DNA of 64,000 bases. Origin: Thermodesulfobium acidiphilum (lineage in GTDB: Bacteria; Thermodesulfobiota; Thermodesulfobiia; Thermodesulfobiales; Thermodesulfobiaceae). The DNA lies in the NCBI RefSeq assembly GCF_003057965.1, contig NZ_CP020921.1, positions 879,001 to 943,000 on the forward strand, read 5' to 3'. The notes under the pieces were generated by a model. That model ran no database searches. It saw nothing but the letters and a program-made list of their open reading frames with translations, and had not been told where the DNA came from. Below, piece by piece: positions 35,624 to 44,282 of this stretch (its first letter is position 1; each line of letters begins with the position of its first letter). The translations under genes and the position numbers were made by a program.

Positions 35624-37138
35624 TTACCTCCCGGCAGGCTTGACGCCAAGAACTTCCAGAGTTTCTCTTGAAAGTTCCAGTGCCCTTAATCTCTCTCTAT
35701 TTCCAACTAAACTTTCTATAGCATTAATTCCTAATGCACCCATTATCTCTTTTAATTCCAGACTCCAACCTCTTATTAAATTAATGAGCTTTTTAGATGC
35801 CTCATCAGGATTGAGCCTTTCAACCAACTCTGGTCTTTGGGTAGCAATTCCCCATGAACAATTCCCTGTATAGCACTTCTGGCATAAAGTACAACCCATA
35901 GCTATTAAAGCAACAGTTCCAATAGTAACAAAATCCGCACCAAGAGCTAGAGCCTTTGCCATATCAGCGGCGTGTCGAATACCGCCAGCAGCCACAATAG
36001 AAACCTTATTTCTAATCTTCTCTTTCCTTAACCTATCATCAACTGCAGCAATTGCAAGCTCTATGGGTATCCCAATATGATCTCTAATCATGGCTGGTGC
36101 TGCACCTGTACCGCCCCTAAAACCGTCAATTACGATATAATCTGCATCAGCTCTAGCAACTCCAGAAGCTATTGCAGCAATATTGTGAACTGCTGCAATC
36201 TTAACACCTACCGGTTTAGAATAATCTACAGTCTCTTTTAAAGAAGCAATTAATTGGGCCAAGTCTTCAATTGAATATATATCATGATGAGGTGCAGGTG
36301 AGAGTGCATCAGTACCCTTTGGGATCATTCTAGTAGATGAAACTTCATTGTCTACCTTATATCCTGGCAAATGTCCACCTATTCCTGGTTTTGCTCCCTG
36401 TCCAATTTTAATCTCAATTGCAGCAGCTCTTTTAAGATATTCTGGACTTACACCAAATCTTCCAGAAGCTACTTGAACTATTATATTATCTGAATATTCA
36501 TAAAGATCCTTGTGTAAGCCACCTTCTCCAGTATTCATCAAAATGCCACACTCCCTTGCAGCCTTTGCAAGCGCTTTATGTGCATTTAACGATATAGCCC
36601 CATATGACATTGCTGCAAATATAATAGGAGAATTAAGTTTTATATTGGGTTTAATGTTATCTTTCAAAACATATTTGTTATCCCTAAATTCTAAAGATAT
36701 ATCAATTGGTTTTTCTCCTAAATAGCTTATTATTTCCATTGGTTCCCTTAATGGGTCAATTGATGGATTAGTAACCTGACACGCGTCTAATAAAAGTCTA
36801 TCAAAAATCACAGGGTACGGTTTATCATTACCTGCAGCTGTTAAAAGTATTCCCCCACTATTAGCCTGTTTCTTTATATTTTTAATGTATTCAGGTTTCC
36901 AATAATCATTGTGCTTTTGCGTGCCGGGAAATTTAATTATTTGAATAGCTTTTGTAGGGCAGATATACATACACCTTTGACAAGCTACACACTTCTCATG
37001 AATTGGTTTTACGTTCTTATCTTTGTCCTGCATAAGAGCTGAAAAACCACAATTCTTAACACATTGTCCGCACTTTATACAAACTTCTCTATCAACTTTT
37101 ATAAAAAATTCAGGAAGTAGTTTATCAAGCACAGACAT
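35624..37138 (-). CDS. gltB: Glutamate synthase, ferredoxin + FMN synthase subunit
   Basis: The 504-residue core of glutamate synthase condenses 2-oxoglutarate with ammonia. Residues about 15-70 carry two [4Fe-4S] motifs (CIKCGQCVKNCG and CVACQRCMYICP). The FMN-binding barrel follows, with GGLHKDLYEYS, GFRGGTGAAPAM and the 3Fe-4S-type cysteine group CTLCQKCYTGNC. No NADPH-binding GltD partner is nearby, so electrons probably come from ferredoxin. It overlaps the amidotransferase gene by 14 nt. Confidence 0.93.
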   Translation of the reverse strand: MSVLDKLLPEFFIKVDREVCIKCGQCVKNCGFSALMQDKDKNVKPIHEKCVACQRCMYICPTKAIQIIKFPGTQKHNDYWKPEYIKNIKKQANSGGILLTAAGNDKPYPVIFDRLLLDACQVTNPSIDPLREPMEIISYLGEKPIDISLEFRDNKYVLKDNIKPNIKLNSPIIFAAMSYGAISLNAHKALAKAARECGILMNTGEGGLHKDLYEYSDNIIVQVASGRFGVSPEYLKRAAAIEIKIGQGAKPGIGGHLPGYKVDNEVSSTRMIPKGTDALSPAPHHDIYSIEDLAQLIASLKETVDYSKPVGVKIAAVHNIAAIASGVARADADYIVIDGFRGGTGAAPAMIRDHIGIPIELAIAAVDDRLRKEKIRNKVSIVAAGGIRHAADMAKALALGADFVTIGTVALIAMGCTLCQKCYTGNCSWGIATQRPELVERLNPDEASKKLINLIRGWSLELKEIMGALGINAIESLVGNRERLRALELSRETLEVLGVKPAGR

Positions 37139-38216
37139 CTTTATTTACCTCAACTTTCAAGGGCTTGCCGGCAACAAGGGAATATACTTTTTCGAGATTA
37201 TTTTCTATTTTTCTAATTGAAGATTCTTCACTTGCCAAATAAGAAAAGTCACCTTTTTTCCCGTAAACAAGAGGCCTTAGTTTAATTCTGTCATTTAATC
37301 CCATCATATAATTATTGGTAGCAACAATTATTGCAAACGGCCCATTTAAAAGCAAATTCCCATAAGTCATTCTTAAAGCAGTATGAAGCTTTCTCTCTTC
37401 TTCAGGCATAATCTCTATATCCTTCCAAAACTTTGAAGCTACTACGTTACACGCAATTTCGAGAGGTAAACCATGTTTTCTAACAAGAAGGTCGAAAGTA
37501 TATGCAATTACCTCAGTATCAGTTAAAAGTACACACTCATAACCGTAAGTTTCTAAAAATCTTTTGTTAATACCATATGAAGAAATCTCCCCATTGTGAA
37601 CCACAGTCCAGTCAAGAATAGAGAACGGATGAGCACCTGCCCACCAACCAGGAGTATTTGTAGGAAATCTTCCATGAGCAGTCCAAATATATGCACTATA
37701 TTTTTCTAACATAAAAAAACGCCCAATATCTTCAGGATAGCCTACGCCCTTAAAAACACCCATATTTTTCCCAGAAGAATTTACATACGATCCAGGAATC
37801 CTGGTATTTATAAGCATTACCAACCTTACCACAAAATCGTTTGCATCTATATTTTTAGCTATTAACTTATCAGGTTTTGGCAATACAAAATATCTCCACA
37901 AAAGCGGAGGGTCTTTAATCTCTTTAATATTTCTGGTCGGGATCTTTTCTTGACGTTCTGTTATAAAATTTTCTTCAATTAATGAATCTACTTCCCTTTT
38001 TGCTGATTCATTATCAAACATAATGTGCAGGCAATAATAATCTGGAATTTCTGGATAAATGCCATAAGCAGCAAAACCTCCACCTAAACCGTTAGATCTT
38101 GAATGCATAACCGACATCATATCCATAATTGCATCACCAGATATGCGAACACCAGATTTATTCATGATTCCCGCTGCTGCACATCCAGATGGTATATGTT
38201 CTTCTGCAGGTATCAT
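37125..38216 (-). CDS. Glutamate synthase, glutamine amidotransferase (class II) subunit
   Basis: The 363-residue protein is the Ntn-type glutaminase domain of the split glutamate synthase; GRFPTNTPGWWAGAHPFSILDWTVVHNGEIS and TDTEVIAYTFDLL are typical. The nucleophile must be an N-terminal cysteine, but the only candidate is Cys12 (IPSGCAAAGI). AGGAGG six bases before the ATG fixes the start, so the first 11 residues would have to be removed as a propeptide. First gene of the gltB-type operon. Confidence 0.9.
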   Translation of the reverse strand: MIPAEEHIPSGCAAAGIMNKSGVRISGDAIMDMMSVMHSRSNGLGGGFAAYGIYPEIPDYYCLHIMFDNESAKREVDSLIEENFITERQEKIPTRNIKEIKDPPLLWRYFVLPKPDKLIAKNIDANDFVVRLVMLINTRIPGSYVNSSGKNMGVFKGVGYPEDIGRFFMLEKYSAYIWTAHGRFPTNTPGWWAGAHPFSILDWTVVHNGEISSYGINKRFLETYGYECVLLTDTEVIAYTFDLLVRKHGLPLEIACNVVASKFWKDIEIMPEEERKLHTALRMTYGNLLLNGPFAIIVATNNYMMGLNDRIKLRPLVYGKKGDFSYLASEESSIRKIENNLEKVYSLVAGKPLKVEVNKDVCA

Positions 38217-38358
38217 GAAAACCTCCTAAACAAATATTATTGGACTTTCTATTTTACAATAGATATTATATAGTTAGCAAATTAATTTATTTTGAGAAAT
38301 ATAAAAAATTATGGTGGTAGTATAAAATTATATTTTTATAACAAATTAAGATTATATT

Positions 38359-39260
38359 TCATTCACACCACGAAAAAGTATTTTTCCCATTATGTTTTGC
38401 ATTAAAAAGATCCCTATCAATATTACTAGTTAAATCATCCAGATCAATATTTGAATTGAAGATATCTGCGCCAATTGAAATCGTTACCTCTTCGTCAATT
38501 CCAAAATCAATTGATGATATCCCATCTCTAATTTTCTGAACAATCTTTAACAGAGTGTTATCAGAAATATCCAATACAATAATTAAAAATTCGTCCCCGT
38601 CCCACCTTATAAAGATATCTTCTTTCCTTAAAAAAGACCTTACTTCTTCTGAAACCTTTTTTAGAATTTCATCTCCTTTGGTATGTTCAAATGTATAGTT
38701 AAAATGCTTAAAGTTATCTATATCGAACATTATCGCTCCAAACGAGTCTTTTGTTAGTAATATTTCTTTATACTTATCTTCCAGGGAAAATCTATTATGT
38801 ATTCCTGTTAGAAAATCTGTTTGAGCTTTATTATTAAGTTTTTTTAGTTTTTTTAGTTTTTTTAATAAAGCTTGTCACGTTTGAAGCGCTTATAAGTAGG
38901 CAGTTTTTCCCATCTTGTTCGAATTTAAGCATTCTGAATTTTGTATGTACAATAGTTGATTTATTTAATCTTCTGAGCTTAATATATTTTTTAGTAAATT
39001 TACTTTCATCTAAATCATTTATTTTAATATTCAAATATTCCATGATATAATCCATTTTATCTGGATTAATAAGGATAAAAGGGGTCTTCTAAGCTAAGTA
39101 TCTCTTCTATTTCTAAATTTACTAGTGTAGAAAAACATTTGTTAGCATAAATTATCTTGTTTATTTCGACATCATAAATATAAAATCCCACATCTATATT
39201 TTCAAAAATAAACTTGAAAATATGGGGGTTCAGATCAAGGCTGTTCTCTGTCTTACACAC
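38359..39260 (-). pseudogene. PAS-GGDEF protein gene, broken by two frame shifts
   Basis: Three fragments in successive frames make one protein: a PAS start (39066-39260: HIFKFIFENIDVGFYIYD), its continuation PFILINPDKMDYIMEYLN in the next frame (about 38834-39080), and a GGDEF domain (from about 38840 down: AQTDFLTGIHNRFSLE, MFDIDNFKHFNYTFEHTKGDE). The breaks lie at CCCCTTTT near 39080 and in the triple A7 repeat at 38837-38863; each has one base too many. The active-site motif reads WDGDEF instead of GGDEF, so cyclase activity is doubtful. A decayed gene is the simplest reading; slippage or sequence error is possible. Confidence 0.8.
38837..38863 (-). repeat. Three tandem 9-bp repeats with A7 runs
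   Basis: On the plus strand AGTTTTTTT is repeated three times without error; on the coding strand this gives three A7 runs separated by CT, coding for KKTKKTKKT before a stop. Unit gain or loss would keep the frame, but slippage by one base within any run joins the PAS and GGDEF parts. Confidence 0.9.
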
Positions 39261-39363
39261 CAGACTCCCTATTTATAAAATTTAAGTACTTAAAAATAGC
39301 TTTTGACATTATATCACAATAAAAATATTTTATTTTTCAGAAATCATATGTTTTAAATAATTT

Positions 39364-40953
39364 CTATTTTTTAACCCAATATGGTGTCAAAATGTCCTCA
39401 AATGCAGACGTGGCAGCTATAGCTCCTCTTGAGACAGCCACGACAATTTGCTTTTCTCCTCCTACTATATCTCCTGCTGCATATACTCTGTGAACGTTGG
39501 TTCTCATATTTCTATCAACCTTTATATATCCTTCTTCATCAAGCTCAACACCTAAGTCTTTTGCAAGTGAATTGTTTGGCATATACCCAACTGCTATAAA
39601 AAGGCCGTCAAGAGCGAGAGTCTGCTCTTCACCTGTAACGTTATTTACAATCTTAATAAACTCAACTGAATCTTTCCCTAAGATTTCTTTTACCTCACTA
39701 TTCCATATAATGTCTATTCCAAGTTTGAAAAATGAATCTTGAAGGTATTTTTCTGCTCTTAGGGTATCCCTCCTGTGAATAAGAGTTATATCAGCTCCAA
39801 CGTTTTTAAGATATATTGCATCAGTTAAAGCTGTATTTCCCCCTCCTACAAGAAAAACTTTTTTACCCTTATAAAAATATCCATCACAAAGTGCACAGTA
39901 GCTTACTCCCTTGCCATAGAAAGAGGTCTCACCTGGAACATTTAGCCTTTTTTTGGATGCACCAGTTGCTAAAAGAATAGCTTTAGACTTATAAAAATCA
40001 TCAGATGTAATAACCTCAAAATAATCTTCTACTTTATTAATTTTCTTTACTTCCTCTCCAATATTAATACTTACATAATTAAGTACATGCTGAGTTAGAA
40101 TATCAACTAAGGATTTCCCTGAAATACTGATGAAGCCTGGATAGTTCTCAACCTGAGGAGTAGTAAGTACCTGACCTCCTACCATCTCACTTTCAAAAAT
40201 ACCCACTGAAAGTCCTGATCTCCTTGCGTATATTGCAGCAGAGAGGCCTGCAGGACCAGCTCCTACTATTGTTAAGTCAAATTCTTTTAATTTTTCTTTT
40301 TCGTTATGAAGAAGTTCCTGAATGCCTTTTCCAATCAAAGATAACACAAATTCTTCATTTGATTGAAGGCCAATTGCTACCTGTTCATTATCTACATAAG
40401 TAACTGGTACAGATCTAATAGCCTTTTTCTGGGCGATTTCCTTATTTTCGAATATTTCTATTATTCTTGTCTTGATATTTCTATTAATCAAACTTGCGTT
40501 TATGGCCATTATAGCTTGTTGAGGGCAATATGGGCAGGTAGGACTCACGTAAACTTCCACGACTGTTTCTTTTTTTATATCACTAATTAACGAAGCATCT
40601 TTTTCATTTAAAAATTGTTTTGTACCAGAAATTATCAAAATAGCGTTCACCAATGTGTGAGCTTCTTCTCCAATAGGAGTTCCTACGAATATTGCATCTA
40701 ACTTTTCATCATCAAATATAATTATAGGACACTTTATTTCTTCATCTATAAGATTTGAAGGTACATCGCTTTTTGATATAAATTTAACTGAAATTTTCTC
40801 TGAAACCTCTGGCAAAACTTCAAATATTTCTTTAGTATATTCGTAAAATTGATCTTTTACCTCTGGCAAAAAAACCTTTATATTTACACTTTCCTTCAAT
40901 ATCAAGAAGCTCTCTTTTAAAGAATTTTTTATCTTTTCGTCAATAATTCCCAT
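39364..40953 (-). CDS. Thioredoxin reductase-like flavoprotein with N-terminal PDO/glutaredoxin-like domains
   Basis: The 529-residue protein joins about 210 residues of tandem thioredoxin folds, the second with CPYC in YVSPTCPYCPQQA, to a thioredoxin reductase (FAD loop VGAGPAGLSAAIYARRSG, redox pair CALC in YCALCDGYFYKG, NAD loop GGGNTALTDAIYL, and YAAGDIVGG). AhpF has a similar plan. It probably passes electrons from NAD(P)H through the CALC pair to the CPYC pair and on to protein disulfides or a peroxiredoxin. AAGGAG precedes the ATG. No peroxiredoxin gene is adjacent. Confidence 0.9.
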   Translation of the reverse strand: MGIIDEKIKNSLKESFLILKESVNIKVFLPEVKDQFYEYTKEIFEVLPEVSEKISVKFISKSDVPSNLIDEEIKCPIIIFDDEKLDAIFVGTPIGEEAHTLVNAILIISGTKQFLNEKDASLISDIKKETVVEVYVSPTCPYCPQQAIMAINASLINRNIKTRIIEIFENKEIAQKKAIRSVPVTYVDNEQVAIGLQSNEEFVLSLIGKGIQELLHNEKEKLKEFDLTIVGAGPAGLSAAIYARRSGLSVGIFESEMVGGQVLTTPQVENYPGFISISGKSLVDILTQHVLNYVSINIGEEVKKINKVEDYFEVITSDDFYKSKAILLATGASKKRLNVPGETSFYGKGVSYCALCDGYFYKGKKVFLVGGGNTALTDAIYLKNVGADITLIHRRDTLRAEKYLQDSFFKLGIDIIWNSEVKEILGKDSVEFIKIVNNVTGEEQTLALDGLFIAVGYMPNNSLAKDLGVELDEEGYIKVDRNMRTNVHRVYAAGDIVGGEKQIVVAVSRGAIAATSAFEDILTPYWVKK

Positions 40954-41048
40954 ATTATCACTCCTTCTTTATATTAATAAACATATTTCAATTTTATACT
41001 TAAAATGTTAAAATTTAAATAATAAAAATTATTATCAGGGAGAAATCT

Positions 41049-41213
41049 ATGCCAAAATCAATTAGAGCTATTATGTTAATTACCGTAGCCATACTTTTGA
41101 TAGTGGCTTTTTCATTTCCTTTTAGTCTTTACGTAAGAATCATTAGCACGTTGTTTTCAATATTCTTTATATATGTAGCGCTTTTCAAACCAAATATTTT
41201 TGAGAAATTTTAA
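41049..41213 (+). CDS. Small membrane protein, 54 residues
   Basis: A GGGAG site precedes an ATG and 54 codons. Two hydrophobic stretches (IMLITVAILLIVAFSFPF and ISTLFSIFFIYVALF) are linked by a short loop with arginine, so it should be a two-helix membrane hairpin ending in a charged tail. The family is not recognised. It is the only plus-strand gene between 29.3 and 51.5 kb, divergent from the thioredoxin reductase gene and convergent with a radical SAM gene one base away. Confidence 0.65.
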   Translation: MPKSIRAIMLITVAILLIVAFSFPFSLYVRIISTLFSIFFIYVALFKPNIFEKF

Positions 41214-41214
41214 A

Positions 41215-42276
41215 TCAAAAGATGCACTGAGGATCTTCATCTAAATATCTATCCTCTTTCCTTGTCGATAGAGCGAAACATACTGCCCTGCAGCCCCTAC
41301 ATTTCATAAATTCAGAACATTCCTTGCATTTTCCGAAATAATTTTCTTGATCCCTGAGCTTATTTAATACCTCAGAATTAGCCCATATCTCTCTAAATGA
41401 ATCTCTTCTTAGATTACCAAGAGGGATCTTTAGCCTCCTGCAAGGAACAAGGGTTGCATCGCTTAAAATAGTTATCCCTGCAAATCCTGCTGCGCACCCG
41501 CCAAAACCATAAGACGTATTGCAATCGATGTACAAGGAAGCAATAGGATCGCCTGTATTTACTTTAAAATCAGAAATCAAGTTATTTTCCTTAACAAAAT
41601 TATAAATAGATCTTAACTCTTCTTTGCTTAATATTAAATCCTTGCTATCTTGCGAGTGTCCAGTGGGTACCAGCCTTGAGAAGACCAGTCCACTAACTTG
41701 CAGACTTTTGGCAACTTGAAATAGATCCTGAAAAGATTCATAGTTAATTTTAGAAATTGTAGTGTTCAAAGTTACGTCAATTTCATTTTCTCTAAGGTTA
41801 TTTATGCCGATAACGGCTTTTTTAAATGAATCTTGACCCCTAATATAGTCATGAATTTTTTCAGGACCATCCAAACTGACCTGTACCCCAGATACGTGAA
41901 AATCTTTAAGCTTTCTTGCGACATCTTTGTCTATCAGAGTAGCATTGGTAAGTATATAGTACTCTATATGCTTTTTAGAAAAAAAATCTAAAATCTCTTC
42001 CCAATCTCTTCTTACAAAAACCTCTCCCCCTAATAAATTTATATTGGGCAGAAAAGCGATTTGAGACTTCTCTGCCCAATCATGAACTACTTCTAATATT
42101 TCTTCTGTGATGCCTTCAATTTCTTTCAGACTCATCTCATTGGATATTTCATTTTCTTGATAACAGTGCCTACAGTTCAAATTGCACCTTTCAGTGATGT
42201 GTATTTGAACTGTAAATGGAACGGTCATATTAGCTGCCAAACTGACAGCTACACGATCTCCTATCAGCTCTTTCAC
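41215..42276 (-). CDS. Radical SAM/SPASM enzyme A
   Basis: The 353-residue enzyme has the radical SAM cluster motif CNLNCRHC (residues 31-38) and GGEVFVRRDW, then a SPASM-type C terminus: VPCRRLKIPLGN, CKECSEFMKCRGC and a final DPQC, able to hold one or two auxiliary [4Fe-4S] clusters. Such enzymes modify ribosomal peptides or mature metalloenzymes, and PqqE, NirJ and AhbC/D share the plan. The GTG start overlaps the stop of a 34-codon peptide gene as GTGA, so both are translated together. It is about 50% similar by eye to enzyme B just upstream. Confidence 0.87.
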   Translation of the reverse strand: MKELIGDRVAVSLAANMTVPFTVQIHITERCNLNCRHCYQENEISNEMSLKEIEGITEEILEVVHDWAEKSQIAFLPNINLLGGEVFVRRDWEEILDFFSKKHIEYYILTNATLIDKDVARKLKDFHVSGVQVSLDGPEKIHDYIRGQDSFKKAVIGINNLRENEIDVTLNTTISKINYESFQDLFQVAKSLQVSGLVFSRLVPTGHSQDSKDLILSKEELRSIYNFVKENNLISDFKVNTGDPIASLYIDCNTSYGFGGCAAGFAGITILSDATLVPCRRLKIPLGNLRRDSFREIWANSEVLNKLRDQENYFGKCKECSEFMKCRGCRAVCFALSTRKEDRYLDEDPQCIF

Positions 42277-42377
42277 TTTCGGCAGACTTTTCCAGAACCT
42301 TTCTTAAGATTATCCTTAATCTTATTCCAGAAGTCTGTCTCTTTTTCAAGAGTCTTCTTATCAAACTCTTTCTTCAT
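42273..42377 (-). CDS. 34-residue peptide between two radical SAM enzymes (possible substrate peptide)
   Basis: ATG at 42375-42377 opens a 34-codon frame ending TGA within the GTG start of radical SAM enzyme A. The product begins MKKEFDKKTLEKETDFW, is rich in lysine (11) and acidic residues, looks like one amphipathic helix, and ends GSGKVCRK with a single cysteine (C32) after a GSG turn. Its ribosome site is an exact 12-base match to the 16S 3' end, the strongest in the window, as expected for an abundantly made precursor peptide. A leader-plus-short-core reading (core after GSG) is an inference; it could instead be a small protein partner. Confidence 0.6.
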   Translation of the reverse strand: MKKEFDKKTLEKETDFWNKIKDNLKKGSGKVCRK

Positions 42378-42380
42378 TTT

Positions 42381-42393
42381 TATCACCTCCTTT
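42381..42393 (-). promoter_or_regulatory. Exceptionally strong ribosome-binding site of the peptide gene
   Basis: Read on the minus strand, AAAGGAGGTGATA pairs over 12 bases with the standard bacterial 16S tail, and the GGAGG core is 8 nt from the ATG. It is internal to the korAB/radical SAM operon and would raise peptide output above that of the enzymes. Confidence 0.75.
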
Positions 42394-42417
42394 GTTATCC
42401 ATTATTTTATCAAAGAC

Positions 42418-43437
42418 TCAGCGAAAAAAGCACTGAGGGTCTTTGTCCAGCCAGCCCTGTTTATCTTTTGACAAAGAATACGCTATCGCCCTGCAACCCC
42501 TGCATATATTCCAATACAGGCAGCTGTTGCAGCCATTTTTATAGCTGTCCCTTTCCCTAAGAGATAGCAATACTTCATTATCAGACCAGATTTCTCTTAG
42601 ATCGTCTTTCAGTATATTTCCTAAAGAAATAGGCATCCTTCTACAGGGTACTATCTCACCATCAGACAGAACTGTTATGCTTGAGAATCCAGCCGAACAG
42701 CCGCCTACAGTATCTATCTTATCTTCGAACTCGTCATCCAGCACGCAAACTCCAAGGGGATCTTCTATCAACAATTCAAATGATGTTGTATTTTTTGCTT
42801 TCAATGCTAAATAGAATTCTTTCAGCTCTGAATTTGAAAGCATGTCGTCGCGCAGCTTTGAGCCACTGCCAATGGGGACCAATCTTGAAAATCCTAGGCC
42901 ATTCACTTTCCACTCATTTGAGATATTTATCAAATCATCTAAATCTTTATAATTTAGTTTTGATATGGTAGTTTTCAAAACTACTTTAAAGTTCTCTTCC
43001 TTCAGAAATTTTACTGCTTCTTTAACTTTCGAAAAAGTGCCATTTCCTCTAATACTATCATGGGTATCCTTACATCCTTCCAAGCTTATCTGAAATCCAT
43101 CAAATCTAAATTTTTTTAAATTAGGAATCATCTCTTTATCAATGAGAGTGCCATTTGTAAGAACATATGGCTCAATATCAATTTCGTTTAAAAATTTTAC
43201 AATTTCAAAAAAATCTTCTCTTAAAAATGGCTCGCCACCTGTTAGCTTTATTAGAAGGGGGATCTCGATATCATATTTAGTCTCCCATTCTTTGATTAAA
43301 TCTTTACTGTATGTGAAGAATTTTTTCCAATCGTCGAACTTTAGTTCACTTATTTGATTCTCTTGATAGCAGTGCTTACACCTAAGATTGCACCTCTCTG
43401 TAAGATGAGCCTGAATAAAAAAGTCAAACTTTAACAT
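42418..43437 (-). CDS. Radical SAM/SPASM enzyme B
   Basis: The 339-residue enzyme has CNLRCKHC (residues 16-23), the GGEPFLREDFF motif, and a SPASM-type C terminus with VPCRRMPISLGN, CNSCLYWNICRGC and a final DPQC. It is a paralog of enzyme A but lacks the 15-residue N-terminal extension. It begins 2 nt after the korB stop without a good ribosome site, so it is coupled to korB. The paired enzymes could act on the peptide between them or on a Kor-linked protein. Confidence 0.87.
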   Translation of the reverse strand: MLKFDFFIQAHLTERCNLRCKHCYQENQISELKFDDWKKFFTYSKDLIKEWETKYDIEIPLLIKLTGGEPFLREDFFEIVKFLNEIDIEPYVLTNGTLIDKEMIPNLKKFRFDGFQISLEGCKDTHDSIRGNGTFSKVKEAVKFLKEENFKVVLKTTISKLNYKDLDDLINISNEWKVNGLGFSRLVPIGSGSKLRDDMLSNSELKEFYLALKAKNTTSFELLIEDPLGVCVLDDEFEDKIDTVGGCSAGFSSITVLSDGEIVPCRRMPISLGNILKDDLREIWSDNEVLLSLRERDSYKNGCNSCLYWNICRGCRAIAYSLSKDKQGWLDKDPQCFFR

Positions 43438-43439
43438 AC

Positions 43440-44282
43440 TTAATCCATTAGAGATTTTATGTCAGGAAAATTTTGCATTGAAACAAGGGTTTTATCCTTT
43501 ATTACAGGAATATTTTTCTCAAAAGTTAGTCTTGAGTTAGAATAAAATACTCCTAAAGGTATTTTTTCGCCAAATTCTTGAGATTTTTCAAATGCTTTTA
43601 ATTTGTCAGAAAGATCATAGTCAGCATTGAATTCATAAACTCTATTCCTATACCATTCAAAATTATTGACCTTATTAAAGCTTACACATATTTGAAGTAT
43701 ATCAACCAGTGCAAAACCTTCGTGATTTATAGCCATTTTCATGATATTTTTAAGGTGTTCGGGACTTCCAGAAAAACTTCTTGCCACAAATGAACAATCC
43801 ATTGTAATAGCAAAAGCTATAGGGTTTAAAGGTTCAGAAAGAGAACCGAAAGGTTGAGCTTTTGTACGTCTACCAAATTCTGTAGTAGGAGAAGCCTGCC
43901 CCTTTGTTAGCCCATAAACAGCATTGTTATGAACAAAAAGCGTTATATTTGGGTTTCTTCTAAATGCGTGCAAGAGATGATTTCCACCCTCGCCGTAAGT
44001 ATCACCATCTCCACCAAAAATTATTACCTTTTGTTTGTGATTGGCCACGCTAATCCCAGTAGCCACTGGCAGAGATCTTCCGTGCAGACCGTTGAAGCCA
44101 TTGCATTTTAGATAGTGCGGCAATTTGCTTGATTGACCTATTCCTGAAACTAATGTAATTTCATGCGGTTCAATTCCTAACTCAAATAATGCCTTCTTAA
44201 AAGAATCTAAAATAGCAAAGTTACCGCAACCAGGACACCAAGCTGGAACTGTATCGTTATCAAAACCTTTATAAGATCGCAT
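43440..44282 (-). CDS. korB: 2-oxoacid:ferredoxin oxidoreductase, beta subunit
   Basis: The 280-residue thiamine-diphosphate subunit carries CPGCGN near the N terminus (cluster ligand region), the TPP/Mg motif GGDGDTYGEGG and VHNNAVYGLTKGQ. The start at 44280-44282 is chosen because GGAGG lies upstream; the longer open frame runs into korA. It overlaps the korA end by 14 nt. Substrate is likely 2-oxoglutarate or another 2-oxoacid. Confidence 0.92.
   Translation of the reverse strand: MRSYKGFDNDTVPAWCPGCGNFAILDSFKKALFELGIEPHEITLVSGIGQSSKLPHYLKCNGFNGLHGRSLPVATGISVANHKQKVIIFGGDGDTYGEGGNHLLHAFRRNPNITLFVHNNAVYGLTKGQASPTTEFGRRTKAQPFGSLSEPLNPIAFAITMDCSFVARSFSGSPEHLKNIMKMAINHEGFALVDILQICVSFNKVNNFEWYRNRVYEFNADYDLSDKLKAFEKSQEFGEKIPLGVFYSNSRLTFEKNIPVIKDKTLVSMQNFPDIKSLMD

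Noticed and set aside
42157-42471. 104-codon plus-strand open frame opposite the radical SAM/peptide junction
   Set aside because: It is a shadow of the coding minus strand, with no ribosome site and no recognisable domain.
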